Under the pieces are notes generated by a model. The model did not search any database and was not told the DNA's origin. It was given only the letters and a program-made list of their open reading frames with translations. 64,000 bases of DNA from an uncultured Bacteroidales bacterium (GTDB lineage: Bacteria > Bacteroidota > Bacteroidia > Bacteroidales > SZUA-534), in contig CADASL010000003.1 in assembly GCA_902790595.1 (NCBI GenBank), forward strand, positions 248,001 to 312,000, in the 5' to 3' direction. Within the stretch, counting starts at the first letter, position 1; each line of letters opens with the position of its first letter. Positions 49,224 to 58,441 of this stretch are shown piece after piece. The translations under genes and the position numbers were made by a program.

Positions 49224-51353
49224 CTACTGCTTCACTCCTTTCATCGACAGACTGATTCTTCCTCTGACATAATCGACGCCAGAAACCTTCACCATCACGT
49301 GCTGGTGCAGCGACACCACATCGTTTGGATTGCTCACGTATTTGTCGGCAAGCTGCGATATGTGCACCAAACCGTCCTGATGCACGCCAATATCGACAAA
49401 CGCGCCGAAATTGGTCACGTTGGTCACAATGCCCGGCACAACCATACCCTCTTCAAGGTCGTCGATGGTGTGGATTCCTTCGGCGAAAGCAAACTCCTGA
49501 ATTGCCGAACGCGGGTCGCGACCGGGTTTTTCAAGCTCAGCTTTGATGTCGAGAAGTGTCGGCATTCCGGTCGTGGCCGAAAGGTAGCGCTTCAGGTCGA
49601 GGCGGCTGCGCAGCGTTGCATCGGCAATCAGATCCGAAACGGTGCAGCCCAAATCGGCGGCCATACGGTCAACCACAGCGTAGCTCTCGGGATGCACGGC
49701 GCTGTTGTCGAGCGGATTTTTAGCTCCGGGAATGCGTAGGAAAGCCGCACTCTGCTCAAAAGCCTTATCGCCCAAGCGCGAAACTTTTTTCAGTTGCTGG
49801 CGCGATGAAAAGCTGCCGTTCTCTTTCCGGTAGTCAACAATGTTTTGCGCCAGCTTTGGTCCCAGACCACTCACATACGAGAGCAGGTGCATACTGGCGG
49901 TGTTCAGATTCACACCAACCTGATTCACACAACTTTCCACCACAAAATCGAGACTTTCCTTTAAGGCTGTCTGGTCAACATCGTGCTGATACTGTCCCAC
50001 GCCAATCGATTTCGGGTCGATTTTAACAAGTTCGGCCAGCGGGTCCATCAGACGGCGGCCTATTGAAACGGCTCCGCGCACTGTCACATCATAGTCGGGA
50101 AACTCATCGCGAGCAGCCTGCGAAGCGCTGTAAACCGAAGCTCCGTTCTCGCTCACCACGAAAATCTGCAGCGGATTGTCGAACTTCACCGACCTCACAA
50201 GAGCTTCTGTTTCACGGCTCGCAGTACCGTTGCCAATGGCGATAGCCTCGCAGCGGTATTTTTTGGCCAGTTGCCGAAGCGTCTCTTGCGACTCGGCCCA
50301 TTCGTTTTGTGGCGGATGGGGGTAAATTGCTTGATTATAAAGCAGATTGCCCGTTTCGTCGAGGCACACCAATTTGCAGCCTGTGCGGAAACCGGGGTCG
50401 AGCGCGATAATGCGTTTTTGCCCGAGTGGCGCCGCCAGCAGCAATTGTCGCAAGTTGACCGAAAAAACATCGATGGCCTCTTTGTCGGCCTTTTCTTTCG
50501 ATAGTTTCTTGAACTCGTTTTCTATTGATGGCTGTATCAAACGTTTATAGCTGTCGTCGATGGCCATTTTCACTTGACGTGAAGCGGTATTGTCGGCTTT
50601 CAGAAACTGACGATGGAGCATATCAGCCACATCGGTTCCTTCAGGCTCGATACTGACACGCAGGAAACCTTCTGCCTCGCCTCGGCGCATAGCCAGCATC
50701 CGGTGAGACGGACAACGGCGCAGAGGCTCCGAAAAATCGTAATAGTCTTCGTATTTGACAGCGTCCGACTCCTTTCCTTTAATCACGTGTGACGATACTA
50801 TTGCCTTATGATTGAAGCAGTTACGCACACGCTGCCGTGCAACGGCGTTCTCGCTCACCCACTCTGCAATAATGTCGCGGGCACCGGCAAGAGCCATCTC
50901 CTCGCTACCAATATCGCCCTTCACATATTTGATTGCTGTTTCTTCCGGGTCGCCCGACTGTTGGCGCATAAGCCAGGCAGCCAAAGGTTCCAGTCCTTGT
51001 TCTTTTGCCACAGTGGCGCGGGTGCGTTTTTTAGGTTTATAGGGCAGATAAATGTCTTCAAGCGTAGTGCTGTCAAGGGTTTCGTCAATCTGCCGTTTCA
51101 AATCTTCAGTTAGTTTGCCCTGCTCGGCAATAGTCTCAATCACCGTTTGCTTACGCTTATCCAGTTCAACAAACTTGTGATATTGTGTTTCAATATCGAA
51201 AACAGCAACCTCGTCAAGGCCGCCAGTGGCTTCTTTACGGTAACGGCTGATGAAGGGCACTGTGGCGCCACCATCGAGCAATTGAGCCACCGCCTCAACT
51301 TGATTCAACTTTATTCCCAACGCAGCGGCAATCGCCTTAAAGTATTTCTGCAT
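49224..51353 (-). CDS. tex: Tex-family S1 RNA-binding transcription accessory protein
   Basis: A 709-residue Tex protein: N-terminal helical region with VAQLLDGGATVPFISRYRKEATGGLDE (22-48), the YLPYKPKKRTRATVAKEQGLEPLAAW segment near 102-127, a YqgF/RNase H-like domain (IIALDPGFRTGCKLVCLD), helix-hairpin-helix motifs (VGVNLNTASMHLLSYVSGLGPKLAQNIVDYR) and a C-terminal S1 domain (GMVVPGIVTNVTNFGAFVDIGVHQDGLVHISQLAD). It binds nucleic acid and influences transcription or RNA turnover. It is a single copy-type housekeeping gene; the start at ATG 51353 is standard. Confidence 0.95.
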   Translation of the reverse strand: MQKYFKAIAAALGIKLNQVEAVAQLLDGGATVPFISRYRKEATGGLDEVAVFDIETQYHKFVELDKRKQTVIETIAEQGKLTEDLKRQIDETLDSTTLEDIYLPYKPKKRTRATVAKEQGLEPLAAWLMRQQSGDPEETAIKYVKGDIGSEEMALAGARDIIAEWVSENAVARQRVRNCFNHKAIVSSHVIKGKESDAVKYEDYYDFSEPLRRCPSHRMLAMRRGEAEGFLRVSIEPEGTDVADMLHRQFLKADNTASRQVKMAIDDSYKRLIQPSIENEFKKLSKEKADKEAIDVFSVNLRQLLLAAPLGQKRIIALDPGFRTGCKLVCLDETGNLLYNQAIYPHPPQNEWAESQETLRQLAKKYRCEAIAIGNGTASRETEALVRSVKFDNPLQIFVVSENGASVYSASQAARDEFPDYDVTVRGAVSIGRRLMDPLAELVKIDPKSIGVGQYQHDVDQTALKESLDFVVESCVNQVGVNLNTASMHLLSYVSGLGPKLAQNIVDYRKENGSFSSRQQLKKVSRLGDKAFEQSAAFLRIPGAKNPLDNSAVHPESYAVVDRMAADLGCTVSDLIADATLRSRLDLKRYLSATTGMPTLLDIKAELEKPGRDPRSAIQEFAFAEGIHTIDDLEEGMVVPGIVTNVTNFGAFVDIGVHQDGLVHISQLADKYVSNPNDVVSLHQHVMVKVSGVDYVRGRISLSMKGVKQ

Positions 51354-51376
51354 ATATGTGTAGTTTTCTATTTGAT

Positions 51377-52273
51377 TTATAATCTTGGAGCTTTTTCCGG
51401 CTCAACGTGAAGTATCACCTGTGTATGCTGCCCGTAATGTTCGCGCAAGCGTTGCTCTACTTCAACCGTGGCGGCGTGCGACTCGCTCACCGTCATATTG
51501 CCAGGAACACGCACGTGCAACTCAATGGCAATGCCAGAACCTATGCGACGGGTTTTAAGGTTATGAACATCGCTGAAATGTTTGTTGCTGAGAACAATAG
51601 ACTCTATCTCCTCTTCCTGCTCACGAGGCAGTGAGCGCTCAAGCATTTCGCCAATACCCGGCTTCACCAAATCGTAAGCAACTTTGAAAATCAAAATGCT
51701 GACAATGATGGCGGCAGCCGGGTCGAGAACTGCCCACTTTTGTCCGAGAAAATAGGCTCCGCCAATACCGAAAAGTGTTCCTATTGACGAGAGTGCATCA
51801 GAGCGGTGATGCCAGGCATTGGCCACCACCACCGTCGAGTTCACCTTTTCGCCCACGTGCTTGGTGTAACGGTACAACGACTCTTTTACGACAATTGAAA
51901 CTGCGGCAGCCACAAAAGCAATGGCCTCGGGTGGTTCAATCGTTTGTCCGCCTATAACGGCAGCCACTTTGTTCAAGCTGTTCCACAAAATTCCGGCAGC
52001 AACGCCAAACAACGCCATTCCTATAAGGATGGTAGCCAAAGTCTCGAATTTTCCGTGTCCGTAGTCGTGGTCCTCATCCTTTGGCATTGACGACACCTTG
52101 ACAAAAATCATCACAACAAGGTCGGTGGCAAAATCTGAAATGGAGTGCACACCGTCAGCAATCATTGCTCCGCTTCGGCCAATAATACCCGCAGCCAGCT
52201 TACCGGCAGACAAAAGCATATTGGCAAAAAATCCAATTAGCGTTACCTTATAAATTTGTTGTTCTCTGTTCAC
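51377..52273 (-). CDS. Cation diffusion facilitator family metal exporter
   Basis: A protein of about 298 residues with six transmembrane helices and a cytoplasmic C-terminal metal-sensing domain. CDF metal sites are visible: DGVHSISDFATDLVV in helix 2 and AWHHRSDALSSIG in helix 5 (HxxxD pair). Between them is DEDHDYGHGKFE, and the C-terminal HVRVPGNMTVSESHAATVEVEQRLREH domain follows. It exports Zn2+, Fe2+ or Mn2+ by proton antiport. The start is taken as GTG 52273 (VNREQQIYKVT). The longer frame begins with a TTG at 52300, which is part of the TATATTTG promoter box; TTG 52279 is a second possibility. Confidence 0.88.
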   Translation of the reverse strand: MNREQQIYKVTLIGFFANMLLSAGKLAAGIIGRSGAMIADGVHSISDFATDLVVMIFVKVSSMPKDEDHDYGHGKFETLATILIGMALFGVAAGILWNSLNKVAAVIGGQTIEPPEAIAFVAAAVSIVVKESLYRYTKHVGEKVNSTVVVANAWHHRSDALSSIGTLFGIGGAYFLGQKWAVLDPAAAIIVSILIFKVAYDLVKPGIGEMLERSLPREQEEEIESIVLSNKHFSDVHNLKTRRIGSGIAIELHVRVPGNMTVSESHAATVEVEQRLREHYGQHTQVILHVEPEKAPRL

Positions 52274-52297
52274 TTGCAATGCTGATGAAATGTTGTT

Positions 52298-52328
52298 CAA
52301 ATATAAGCCGCGTTACTTAATGTGGCAA
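52298..52328 (-). promoter_or_regulatory. Promoter of the CDF transporter gene (TTG-N20-TATATTTG)
   Basis: Minus strand: TTG at 52328-52326, a 20-nt spacer, then TATATTTG at 52305-52298. Both boxes fit consensus. Transcription from about 52291 rules out the in-frame TTG at 52300 as a start codon. Confidence 0.7.
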
Positions 52329-52514
52329 GAACGCATAAGATTTTTATTGGTTGTTTGTGGAACGTGATGTTTTACTACAATTAAACAGTGTGTATGTATT
52401 TCGTTTTCAACCAATTAGACACTTTTGACAATGAAATTATTCAGAAAATAGACCTTGTTGATTGAATTTAATTATTTGATACTCTTTGTTTTACGCGCTG
52501 TTACCTAAAATAAA

Positions 52515-52530
52515 TGTTCCACGTGAAACA
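52515..52530. promoter_or_regulatory. parS: parS centromere site (ParB binding)
   Basis: TGTTCCACGTGAAACA is identical to the 16-bp Bacillus-type parS sequence (consensus TGTTNCACGTGAAACA) bound by ParB/Spo0J across bacteria. It sits immediately after the mnmG stop codon (52531-52533), in the gap between mnmG and the CDF gene. A 16-base exact match in 64 kb is far beyond chance. No parA or parB gene is in the window. mnmG/gidA is a classic origin-proximal gene in many bacteria, which agrees with an origin-proximal location. Confidence 0.88.
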
Positions 52531-54393
52531 TTACCGGCCGAAATAAACCAGTAGCACGTTGATGTCGTTAGGACTCACACCAGAAATGCGGGCAGCCTGG
52601 CCGATTGTAGTCGGAGCGTACTTGGTCAGTTTGCTGCGAGCCTCCATAGTTATGGATTGAAGCTTCGAGTAATCAAACCCTTCGGGGACGCGAAGGTTCT
52701 CAAGCTTTTTCAGTTTGTCGGCATTGTTTTTCTCGCGCTCAATGTATCCGGCATATTTGATTGTGAACTCAGCTCCTTCTCTAACCTCACGACTGGTTTG
52801 CTTATAAGATTCCAGAGCCGAAATGTTTTCAATCATATCATCGAGTTTGATGTCGGGACGGGAAAGAATCTGTGAGAATTTGACGCTTTCGGTTATAGGC
52901 GAACTTTCTCGTTCCACAAGGAACTTGTTTGCTTGTTCAGCGCGGATGTTGGTTGTTGAAAGATGTTCAACCAAGTTGTTTATCTGCTTGCGCTTTTCAT
53001 AATAACGGTCAAGCTGCTCACGTCTGGCAAGACCGATATTATATGATTTTTCAGTCAGGCGTTCGTCAGCATTATCCTGACGCAACAACATACGGTACTC
53101 GGCACGGCTGGTGAACATACGATAAGGCTCGTCAACACCTTTGCAGATTAGGTCATCAATCAAAACGCCAATATATGCCTCGTTGCGGGCCAACACGAAA
53201 GGTTCAGCGCCGGCACACTGCAAATGAGCATTGATGCCTGCCATCAACCCTTGCGCTGCGGCTTCCTCATAACCGGTTGTTCCATTAATCTGTCCGGCAA
53301 AGAACAACCCTTTGATGATTTTTGTTTCAAGTGTTGCTTTCAGTTGGGTTGGCTGGAAGTAATCATATTCAATGGCATAACCCGGACGGTAAATTTTTGC
53401 ATTTTCAAGTCCGGGTATTTTGTGAATGGCGTTGAATTGAACATTCCACGGCAATGATGATGAAAAACCGTTGATGTAATACTCGTGAGTATTGAAACCC
53501 TCTGGCTCCAAAAACAACTGGTGCGAGTCTTTGTCAGCGAAAGTAACCAGTTTGCTCTCGATACTCGGACAATAACGCGGCCCAATTCCGATTATCGTAT
53601 GATTGAAAATCGGAGAATCAACAAAACCTTTACGTAATTCATCGTGAACAGCAGAGTTTGTGCGTGTTATATAACACGGAATCTGATGGTCGTGGTATGG
53701 TTTCAAAGTCGAATAGCTGAAGAAATACGGGTCTTCATCGCCGTTTTGAATGGCACATTTGCTGAAATCGATAGTGCGGCCGTCGATACGCGCAGGCGTT
53801 CCTGTTTTCATTCGGCCCGTTTCAAAACCAAGGTTGACAAGATTTTCAGTAAGACCTGTTGATGGCAATTCCGAATAGCGTCCGCCAACAAACTGTGTGC
53901 GGCCGACGTGCATAACACCATTCAAAAAAGTACCATTGGTAAGAACAACAGTTTGCGATTTAAACTCAAATCCAAGCTGTGTTTTTACTCCTGTAACGTG
54001 GTCGCTCTCGGTTAAAAGTGAAACAACACTGTCTTGAAACAAATCGAGATTATCGATGTTCTCCAAAACCTCGCGCCAAGCCAATGAAAACAAAGACCGG
54101 TCGCACTGGGCTCGTGGGCTCCACATTGCCGGACCCTTCGAGCGGTTGAGCATACGATATTGAATAGCCGAACGGTCGGTTACTATACCGGTGTATCCGC
54201 CCATAGCGTCAATTTCCTTGACAATTTGACCTTTTGCAATACCACCGATAGCCGGATTGCACGACATACAACCGAACTTGGTCATATCCATCGTTATCAG
54301 AAGTGTTCGCGAACCCATATTCGCGGCAGCGGCAGCAGCCTCACAACCAGCGTGACCGCCACCAACAACAATCACATCATACTCTGGGAGCAT
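52531..54393 (-). CDS. mnmG: tRNA uridine-5-carboxymethylaminomethyl modification enzyme MnmG (GidA)
   Basis: A 620-residue FAD enzyme acting with MnmE on the wobble uridine of tRNAs. The dinucleotide-binding motif is [21 protein letters not shown] (7-27), followed by the [22 protein letters not shown] block (45-66), [48 protein letters not shown] and [16 protein letters not shown]. The C-terminal helical domain ends [23 protein letters not shown]. It is the last gene of the operon starting at the flippase, lies 2 nt from ybeY, and its stop codon abuts parS. Confidence 0.97.
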   Translation of the reverse strand: MLPEYDVIVVGGGHAGCEAAAAAANMGSRTLLITMDMTKFGCMSCNPAIGGIAKGQIVKEIDAMGGYTGIVTDRSAIQYRMLNRSKGPAMWSPRAQCDRSLFSLAWREVLENIDNLDLFQDSVVSLLTESDHVTGVKTQLGFEFKSQTVVLTNGTFLNGVMHVGRTQFVGGRYSELPSTGLTENLVNLGFETGRMKTGTPARIDGRTIDFSKCAIQNGDEDPYFFSYSTLKPYHDHQIPCYITRTNSAVHDELRKGFVDSPIFNHTIIGIGPRYCPSIESKLVTFADKDSHQLFLEPEGFNTHEYYINGFSSSLPWNVQFNAIHKIPGLENAKIYRPGYAIEYDYFQPTQLKATLETKIIKGLFFAGQINGTTGYEEAAAQGLMAGINAHLQCAGAEPFVLARNEAYIGVLIDDLICKGVDEPYRMFTSRAEYRMLLRQDNADERLTEKSYNIGLARREQLDRYYEKRKQINNLVEHLSTTNIRAEQANKFLVERESSPITESVKFSQILSRPDIKLDDMIENISALESYKQTSREVREGAEFTIKYAGYIEREKNNADKLKKLENLRVPEGFDYSKLQSITMEARSKLTKYAPTTIGQAARISGVSPNDINVLLVYFGR

Positions 54394-54395
54394 CG

Positions 54396-54809
54396 CTATT
54401 CAAATAATTTGAGGTACTGGTTTTCTTTTGCGCGCATAATCGGAATTTCATCTTCGGCTTTGTCGTTGTAACCAACAAAATGCAAAACGCCGTGAATCAT
54501 CACACGCTCAAGTTCCTTTTCAAAACTGACTCCATACTCCTTTGCATTGGAGGCAACAGTATCGACGCTTATGAAAATATCACCTGAAATAACATTATCC
54601 TCGCAATAATCGAACGAGATAACATCAGTATAATAATCGTGTTTGAGATATTGGCGGTTGATTTCGAGCAGATAAGGGTCAGAACACAGAATATAATTGA
54701 CCTCGCCAAGTGTCCGGTTTTCGTTTTCTATCAGTTTTTCGATGTTCTCCTCAACGTGCAGATTATCGAGTTTGAACTCGTCAATCTCTTCAAAAAAAAT
54801 GTTAATCAC
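54396..54809 (-). CDS. ybeY: Endoribonuclease YbeY (rRNA maturation factor)
   Basis: A 137-residue zinc metalloprotein involved in 16S rRNA 3'-end processing and ribosome quality control. It has the [19 protein letters not shown] and [10 protein letters not shown] segments and the metal motif [13 protein letters not shown]. The canonical HxxxHxxxxxH reads H106, H110 and D116, so the third ligand is aspartate; I believe this change is shared by Bacteroidota YbeY proteins. The start is GTG at 54809, placed 1 nt after the RsbW-like gene's stop, consistent with translational coupling. Confidence 0.92.
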   Translation of the reverse strand: MINIFFEEIDEFKLDNLHVEENIEKLIENENRTLGEVNYILCSDPYLLEINRQYLKHDYYTDVISFDYCEDNVISGDIFISVDTVASNAKEYGVSFEKELERVMIHGVLHFVGYNDKAEDEIPIMRAKENQYLKLFE

Positions 54810-54810
54810 T

Positions 54811-55206
54811 TTAAATATTGAATGTTAATGTAACAATTGAACCGTTTTTGTCGAAAGTGACCTTGTCGGCAAGATTTTTCATAAGGAAAATGCCGCGGCC
54901 GTCGGGTTTTTCGATAAGGTCAGGTTTGGTTGGGTCTGGAACCACTTCAAAATTGAAACCTTTGCCCTCGTCGGCCACACGAATATTAATAAAGTGGTCG
55001 TCACTATCGACATTTATATGCACGAGTTTATCGGGATTGCTCTCATTTCCGTGAACAATCGCGTTTGTAACAGCTTCGATTGTTGAAATCAAAAGGTTTC
55101 CATACAGGTCGGAAACAACTGAAAGACCAATTGACACTTCGTCGATGAAATTCTCGACAAGCGACATATTCTCCAGTTTCGACTTTATGACAAGTTCTTT
55201 ATTCAT
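54811..55206 (-). CDS. RsbW-like ATP-binding protein (anti-sigma factor / serine kinase fold)
   Basis: A 131-residue HATPase_c_2 protein consisting of the GHKL fold only. The N box is ISTIEAVTNAIVHGN (42-56), the G1 box VADEGKGF (77-84) and the G2 box GRGIFLMKNLAD (104-115). Such proteins either phosphorylate an anti-anti-sigma factor or bind sigma factors, within partner-switching systems controlled by SpoIIE/PP2C phosphatases. A PP2C sensor gene lies 9 kb to the left in this window, but no STAS-domain partner is visible. It overlaps the DUF4175-like gene by 8 nt. Confidence 0.88.
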   Translation of the reverse strand: MNKELVIKSKLENMSLVENFIDEVSIGLSVVSDLYGNLLISTIEAVTNAIVHGNESNPDKLVHINVDSDDHFINIRVADEGKGFNFEVVPDPTKPDLIEKPDGRGIFLMKNLADKVTFDKNGSIVTLTFNI

Positions 55207-58200
55207 TGTTCTTTTTGTTTACAACATTAAGGTACTCTTCAAATTTATTCTTGTAAAACGAATTAAGCCTCAAATCTGTCTGTTTCAAAAATTCAATATT
55301 TTTCTCAAATGTAATGTCTTCTTGCCAATTTTCGGGTGTCTTTCGTGTAATATTTTTTCCTAAAGTTGATTCACGCCTATCATCCTTATCACGCTCAGCC
55401 TCGGCATTTTCTGCCTCAAGTAGCTTAGTAACAATATTTTGCTGACGCATAACTGTCTGAATTGAGAGCTTTTTATTCGATAATTCGGTGTGAGTTTTTT
55501 CCATCAACTGCTTCACTTCCTGCAAAAGTTTTGCCGTTTGACTGTCAATATCGGCATTATACATCATTTGCTCAAGCATCTGCTGATAAATTTCATTCTG
55601 CATAAGCGCTTTCATCAACTCACGATTAGTTTTGTCAGTGTTACCGTTTTTCATTTGGTTAAGAAGGTCGCGCATTTGGTTTTTCAACGATTCTTGCGCC
55701 CCTCGCATATCTGACAACGACTGTTTTTGTTCAGACGTTTTTTTCTTTCGTTTAGATGACTTTCCACCAGAACTAGCTGAGGCATTATCAATGTTTTTTA
55801 ATGACTCGGAAAGAATCAAAATCAAATCGTTAGCGTTTTTTAGCGATTCGCGTTGACTGCGACCGGCCAAACTAGTATTGCGCTCCTGAAGCTGAAGACA
55901 AGCCTTAGTCATTCCGTCTTCAATCATAAATGCTACTTTTGAAATATAGTTTCCGATGAATTCTGACCTGCGAGAGAGATTATACAGACTATCACGAACA
56001 ATTTTGAAATTTTCAACAAGTTGTGATTGTTCAAGAATTCTGTCCTGATATAACGGATTCGTATAATTCACATTATCATAGTCAGTAATTATACGCTCCT
56101 GGTTGAAAGATATTTCAAAAAGGTTATCAAGGATTTGGCGTAAATCATCAGCATCTTCAGCGTGAGAATCAGCAATATTCTTCTTTAACAAATTCTCAAT
56201 ATTCTTAGAGAGTTTCTTGATATGGTTGGAATTTTCTTGTGAAATATTTTTAAAATTTTGCTTTTCGCAATTGTTAAGTTGTTGTTTTTCAAGATTAAAG
56301 TTATTGTTTATCTGCTCAAACTGATTCTGAAAATCGCCGATATCAAAAGGACGCTCAAGCAACTGATTTTCTTCATTCATCTGATTATACTGATTCTGCA
56401 AATCATTGAAGAATGATTGCTGGTTATAAACATCAAGGGTTAAAGAGTCAGATTCAGAAAATGAAAGTTGATTTTGCTTGTCAGAAAGAACTTTCAGGTT
56501 GTCAGCCAACTGCTGCATATTCTCTTCCATTTTGATTTTCTTAAGCAATTCCAAATCTTTGTCAATCGACTTTTCAAAATTGCTGAAATCGCGTTTCAAA
56601 TCTTCCGATAAGGTGTTGTACTGCTGCTGCTCATTAGCAAGCTGCGATATTTCATTAAGAATCTGTTTCAACTCATCGTCAACCAAATTATTAAGCATTT
56701 CTGAAATAAGATTTTGTTTTTCAATAATTTGTTGACTCTTACTAAAAGTGTTTTCTATCGAATTATGTGCTTTGGATATTTCATTCAGCAAATCCTGAAG
56801 TTGATTTGTTTTGCTATTAATTTGCTGAAGCATATTAGTTTTCTCCCACTCCGTTAAATTATCATTTAGCAATTTTTTGCGGAGTTCAGCTATCTCAAAT
56901 TCAATTTCAGAAGAAAGTTGTTTTGAAAGTTCAAGCTGCTTGAATAAATCGGCATACTGGCTTTCCTTTTCAATAGTTTGACTAGAAATTGATTTAACAA
57001 TATGTTCGAATAAATCAGAGCGAACTTTTTTAGGTCCGTTAACAGAATCATTATCGTACAACTCAAAACTAAATGAAAGAGTTTGGTCGGTAATGTCAGA
57101 AACTGTAGGAAAAGAATAATCATAATAAACTTGTTGAGAAGTGACATTCTGATAAATCGGAACCTGCAAAGTATCAGAAACACCATTACCAGTCACTAAC
57201 ATCAACATCTGACTAAAACCATAATCATCCTTTATTGAACCACTAAAAACGATTCTGTCTTGAGCAGATTGCTCAACAGATTTAGAAATCGAAAGTTCAG
57301 GATACAAATCAGGAACGCAAACTATTTTAAAATCAATAAACTTTCTGATAACATCAGTATTAGATAAAACAACAAAGTAGTCTTTATTATTTAAGATACG
57401 GTCTTTGTAAACAAAATCATTACCGGTAAGGCACAACATTTCGGTTGAATCTGTCGAAGAAAACAAACGCAAAGTATCAAAGTTAACACCAATAAAATTT
57501 TGCTTTATGAATGTTCCTTGTGGAACAATTAAAATGTTCTGGTTATCAACAATTGTATCACGCTTGTTAACATATTTAGGAAAGTATAATTCTGTATTAT
57601 AGCTGTTTATGGTTGGAACTTTAAGAACTTTAACACGATAAACACTTGATTCAAAATCACCAGCCAGAATAGAAAAATTAAACTCATTATTGACGTTTTT
57701 GAACAAATACTCAAATGTAGTGTCATCAAGTTGTTCCATTATGAGTTTATTAGAGTGAAAACTAATATAAATTTCTGATGCACTGATATTTCCGTGAATA
57801 ATTGATTTTACTCTTAAATCTGAACCTTGTTCAACTAACAATTTAGATTCATCAACTGATATTAAAACATTAATATTTTCAGTGTGCTGATGAAAATGAA
57901 TTATTCTGAAAAAACCATCAGAAAACAAAGATGGACAGAGAAGAATCAAGAAGGACAAAAGTGTTAATGGAAATAAGAAATAAGAAAGAACACTTTTGAA
58001 ATTATAAGAAACAGCTTGAGAAAAATCGTAGTTTAACGTCTTAGAAATTTTCTGTTGAATGCTTGCATAGGTGAGTTCTGATTTCTGTTGCTGAAAAAGT
58101 TCAATGATGTTAAGCGGAATGTCTTGTAATTCAGTATATTTTAATTGTATAAGTCGGCAAACATCGGAATAAGAAAGGCGGGGAAGAATGTTGAATAACT

Positions 58201-58441
58201 GCAAAAAAGGCTTGCAGACTTTGATAGAAAAGACACCAGCATTAACAATGGAAAATAGAAGGAGAAGAAAAAACCTAAGAGGCTGAGAAAATTGAATTAA
58301 GTATTCGAAAAAAGAAACTATAACAAGCGAGGAAACAAATATTAAGACAAACAGTGAAAAACCTCTCAGCAACAAGCTTTTATAATACTTGTCGGAGACT
58401 TTTTCAATTCTTGATATGAAGTTTTCAACGCTGTCATTCAT
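55199..58441 (-). CDS. DUF4175-like large coiled-coil membrane protein
   Basis: A 1080-residue protein. Three hydrophobic helices lie near 24-45, 56-75 and 148-170 (LFVLIFVSSLVIVSFFEYL; FFLLLLFSIVNAGVFSI; LSYFLFPLTLLSFLILLC). A beta-rich periplasmic region (about 185-470) follows, then long glutamine/asparagine-rich coiled coils (about 490-1040) with QQLADNLKVLSDKQNQL-type heptads and a KSSKRKKK basic patch. This layout fits the DUF4175 family of Bacteroidota; role unknown, possibly a cell-envelope scaffold. It is strongly AT-rich. Overlaps of 8 nt on both sides tie it to EnvC and the RsbW-like gene. Confidence 0.75.
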   Translation of the reverse strand: MNDSVENFISRIEKVSDKYYKSLLLRGFSLFVLIFVSSLVIVSFFEYLIQFSQPLRFFLLLLFSIVNAGVFSIKVCKPFLQLFNILPRLSYSDVCRLIQLKYTELQDIPLNIIELFQQQKSELTYASIQQKISKTLNYDFSQAVSYNFKSVLSYFLFPLTLLSFLILLCPSLFSDGFFRIIHFHQHTENINVLISVDESKLLVEQGSDLRVKSIIHGNISASEIYISFHSNKLIMEQLDDTTFEYLFKNVNNEFNFSILAGDFESSVYRVKVLKVPTINSYNTELYFPKYVNKRDTIVDNQNILIVPQGTFIKQNFIGVNFDTLRLFSSTDSTEMLCLTGNDFVYKDRILNNKDYFVVLSNTDVIRKFIDFKIVCVPDLYPELSISKSVEQSAQDRIVFSGSIKDDYGFSQMLMLVTGNGVSDTLQVPIYQNVTSQQVYYDYSFPTVSDITDQTLSFSFELYDNDSVNGPKKVRSDLFEHIVKSISSQTIEKESQYADLFKQLELSKQLSSEIEFEIAELRKKLLNDNLTEWEKTNMLQQINSKTNQLQDLLNEISKAHNSIENTFSKSQQIIEKQNLISEMLNNLVDDELKQILNEISQLANEQQQYNTLSEDLKRDFSNFEKSIDKDLELLKKIKMEENMQQLADNLKVLSDKQNQLSFSESDSLTLDVYNQQSFFNDLQNQYNQMNEENQLLERPFDIGDFQNQFEQINNNFNLEKQQLNNCEKQNFKNISQENSNHIKKLSKNIENLLKKNIADSHAEDADDLRQILDNLFEISFNQERIITDYDNVNYTNPLYQDRILEQSQLVENFKIVRDSLYNLSRRSEFIGNYISKVAFMIEDGMTKACLQLQERNTSLAGRSQRESLKNANDLILILSESLKNIDNASASSGGKSSKRKKKTSEQKQSLSDMRGAQESLKNQMRDLLNQMKNGNTDKTNRELMKALMQNEIYQQMLEQMMYNADIDSQTAKLLQEVKQLMEKTHTELSNKKLSIQTVMRQQNIVTKLLEAENAEAERDKDDRRESTLGKNITRKTPENWQEDITFEKNIEFLKQTDLRLNSFYKNKFEEYLNVVNKKNNE

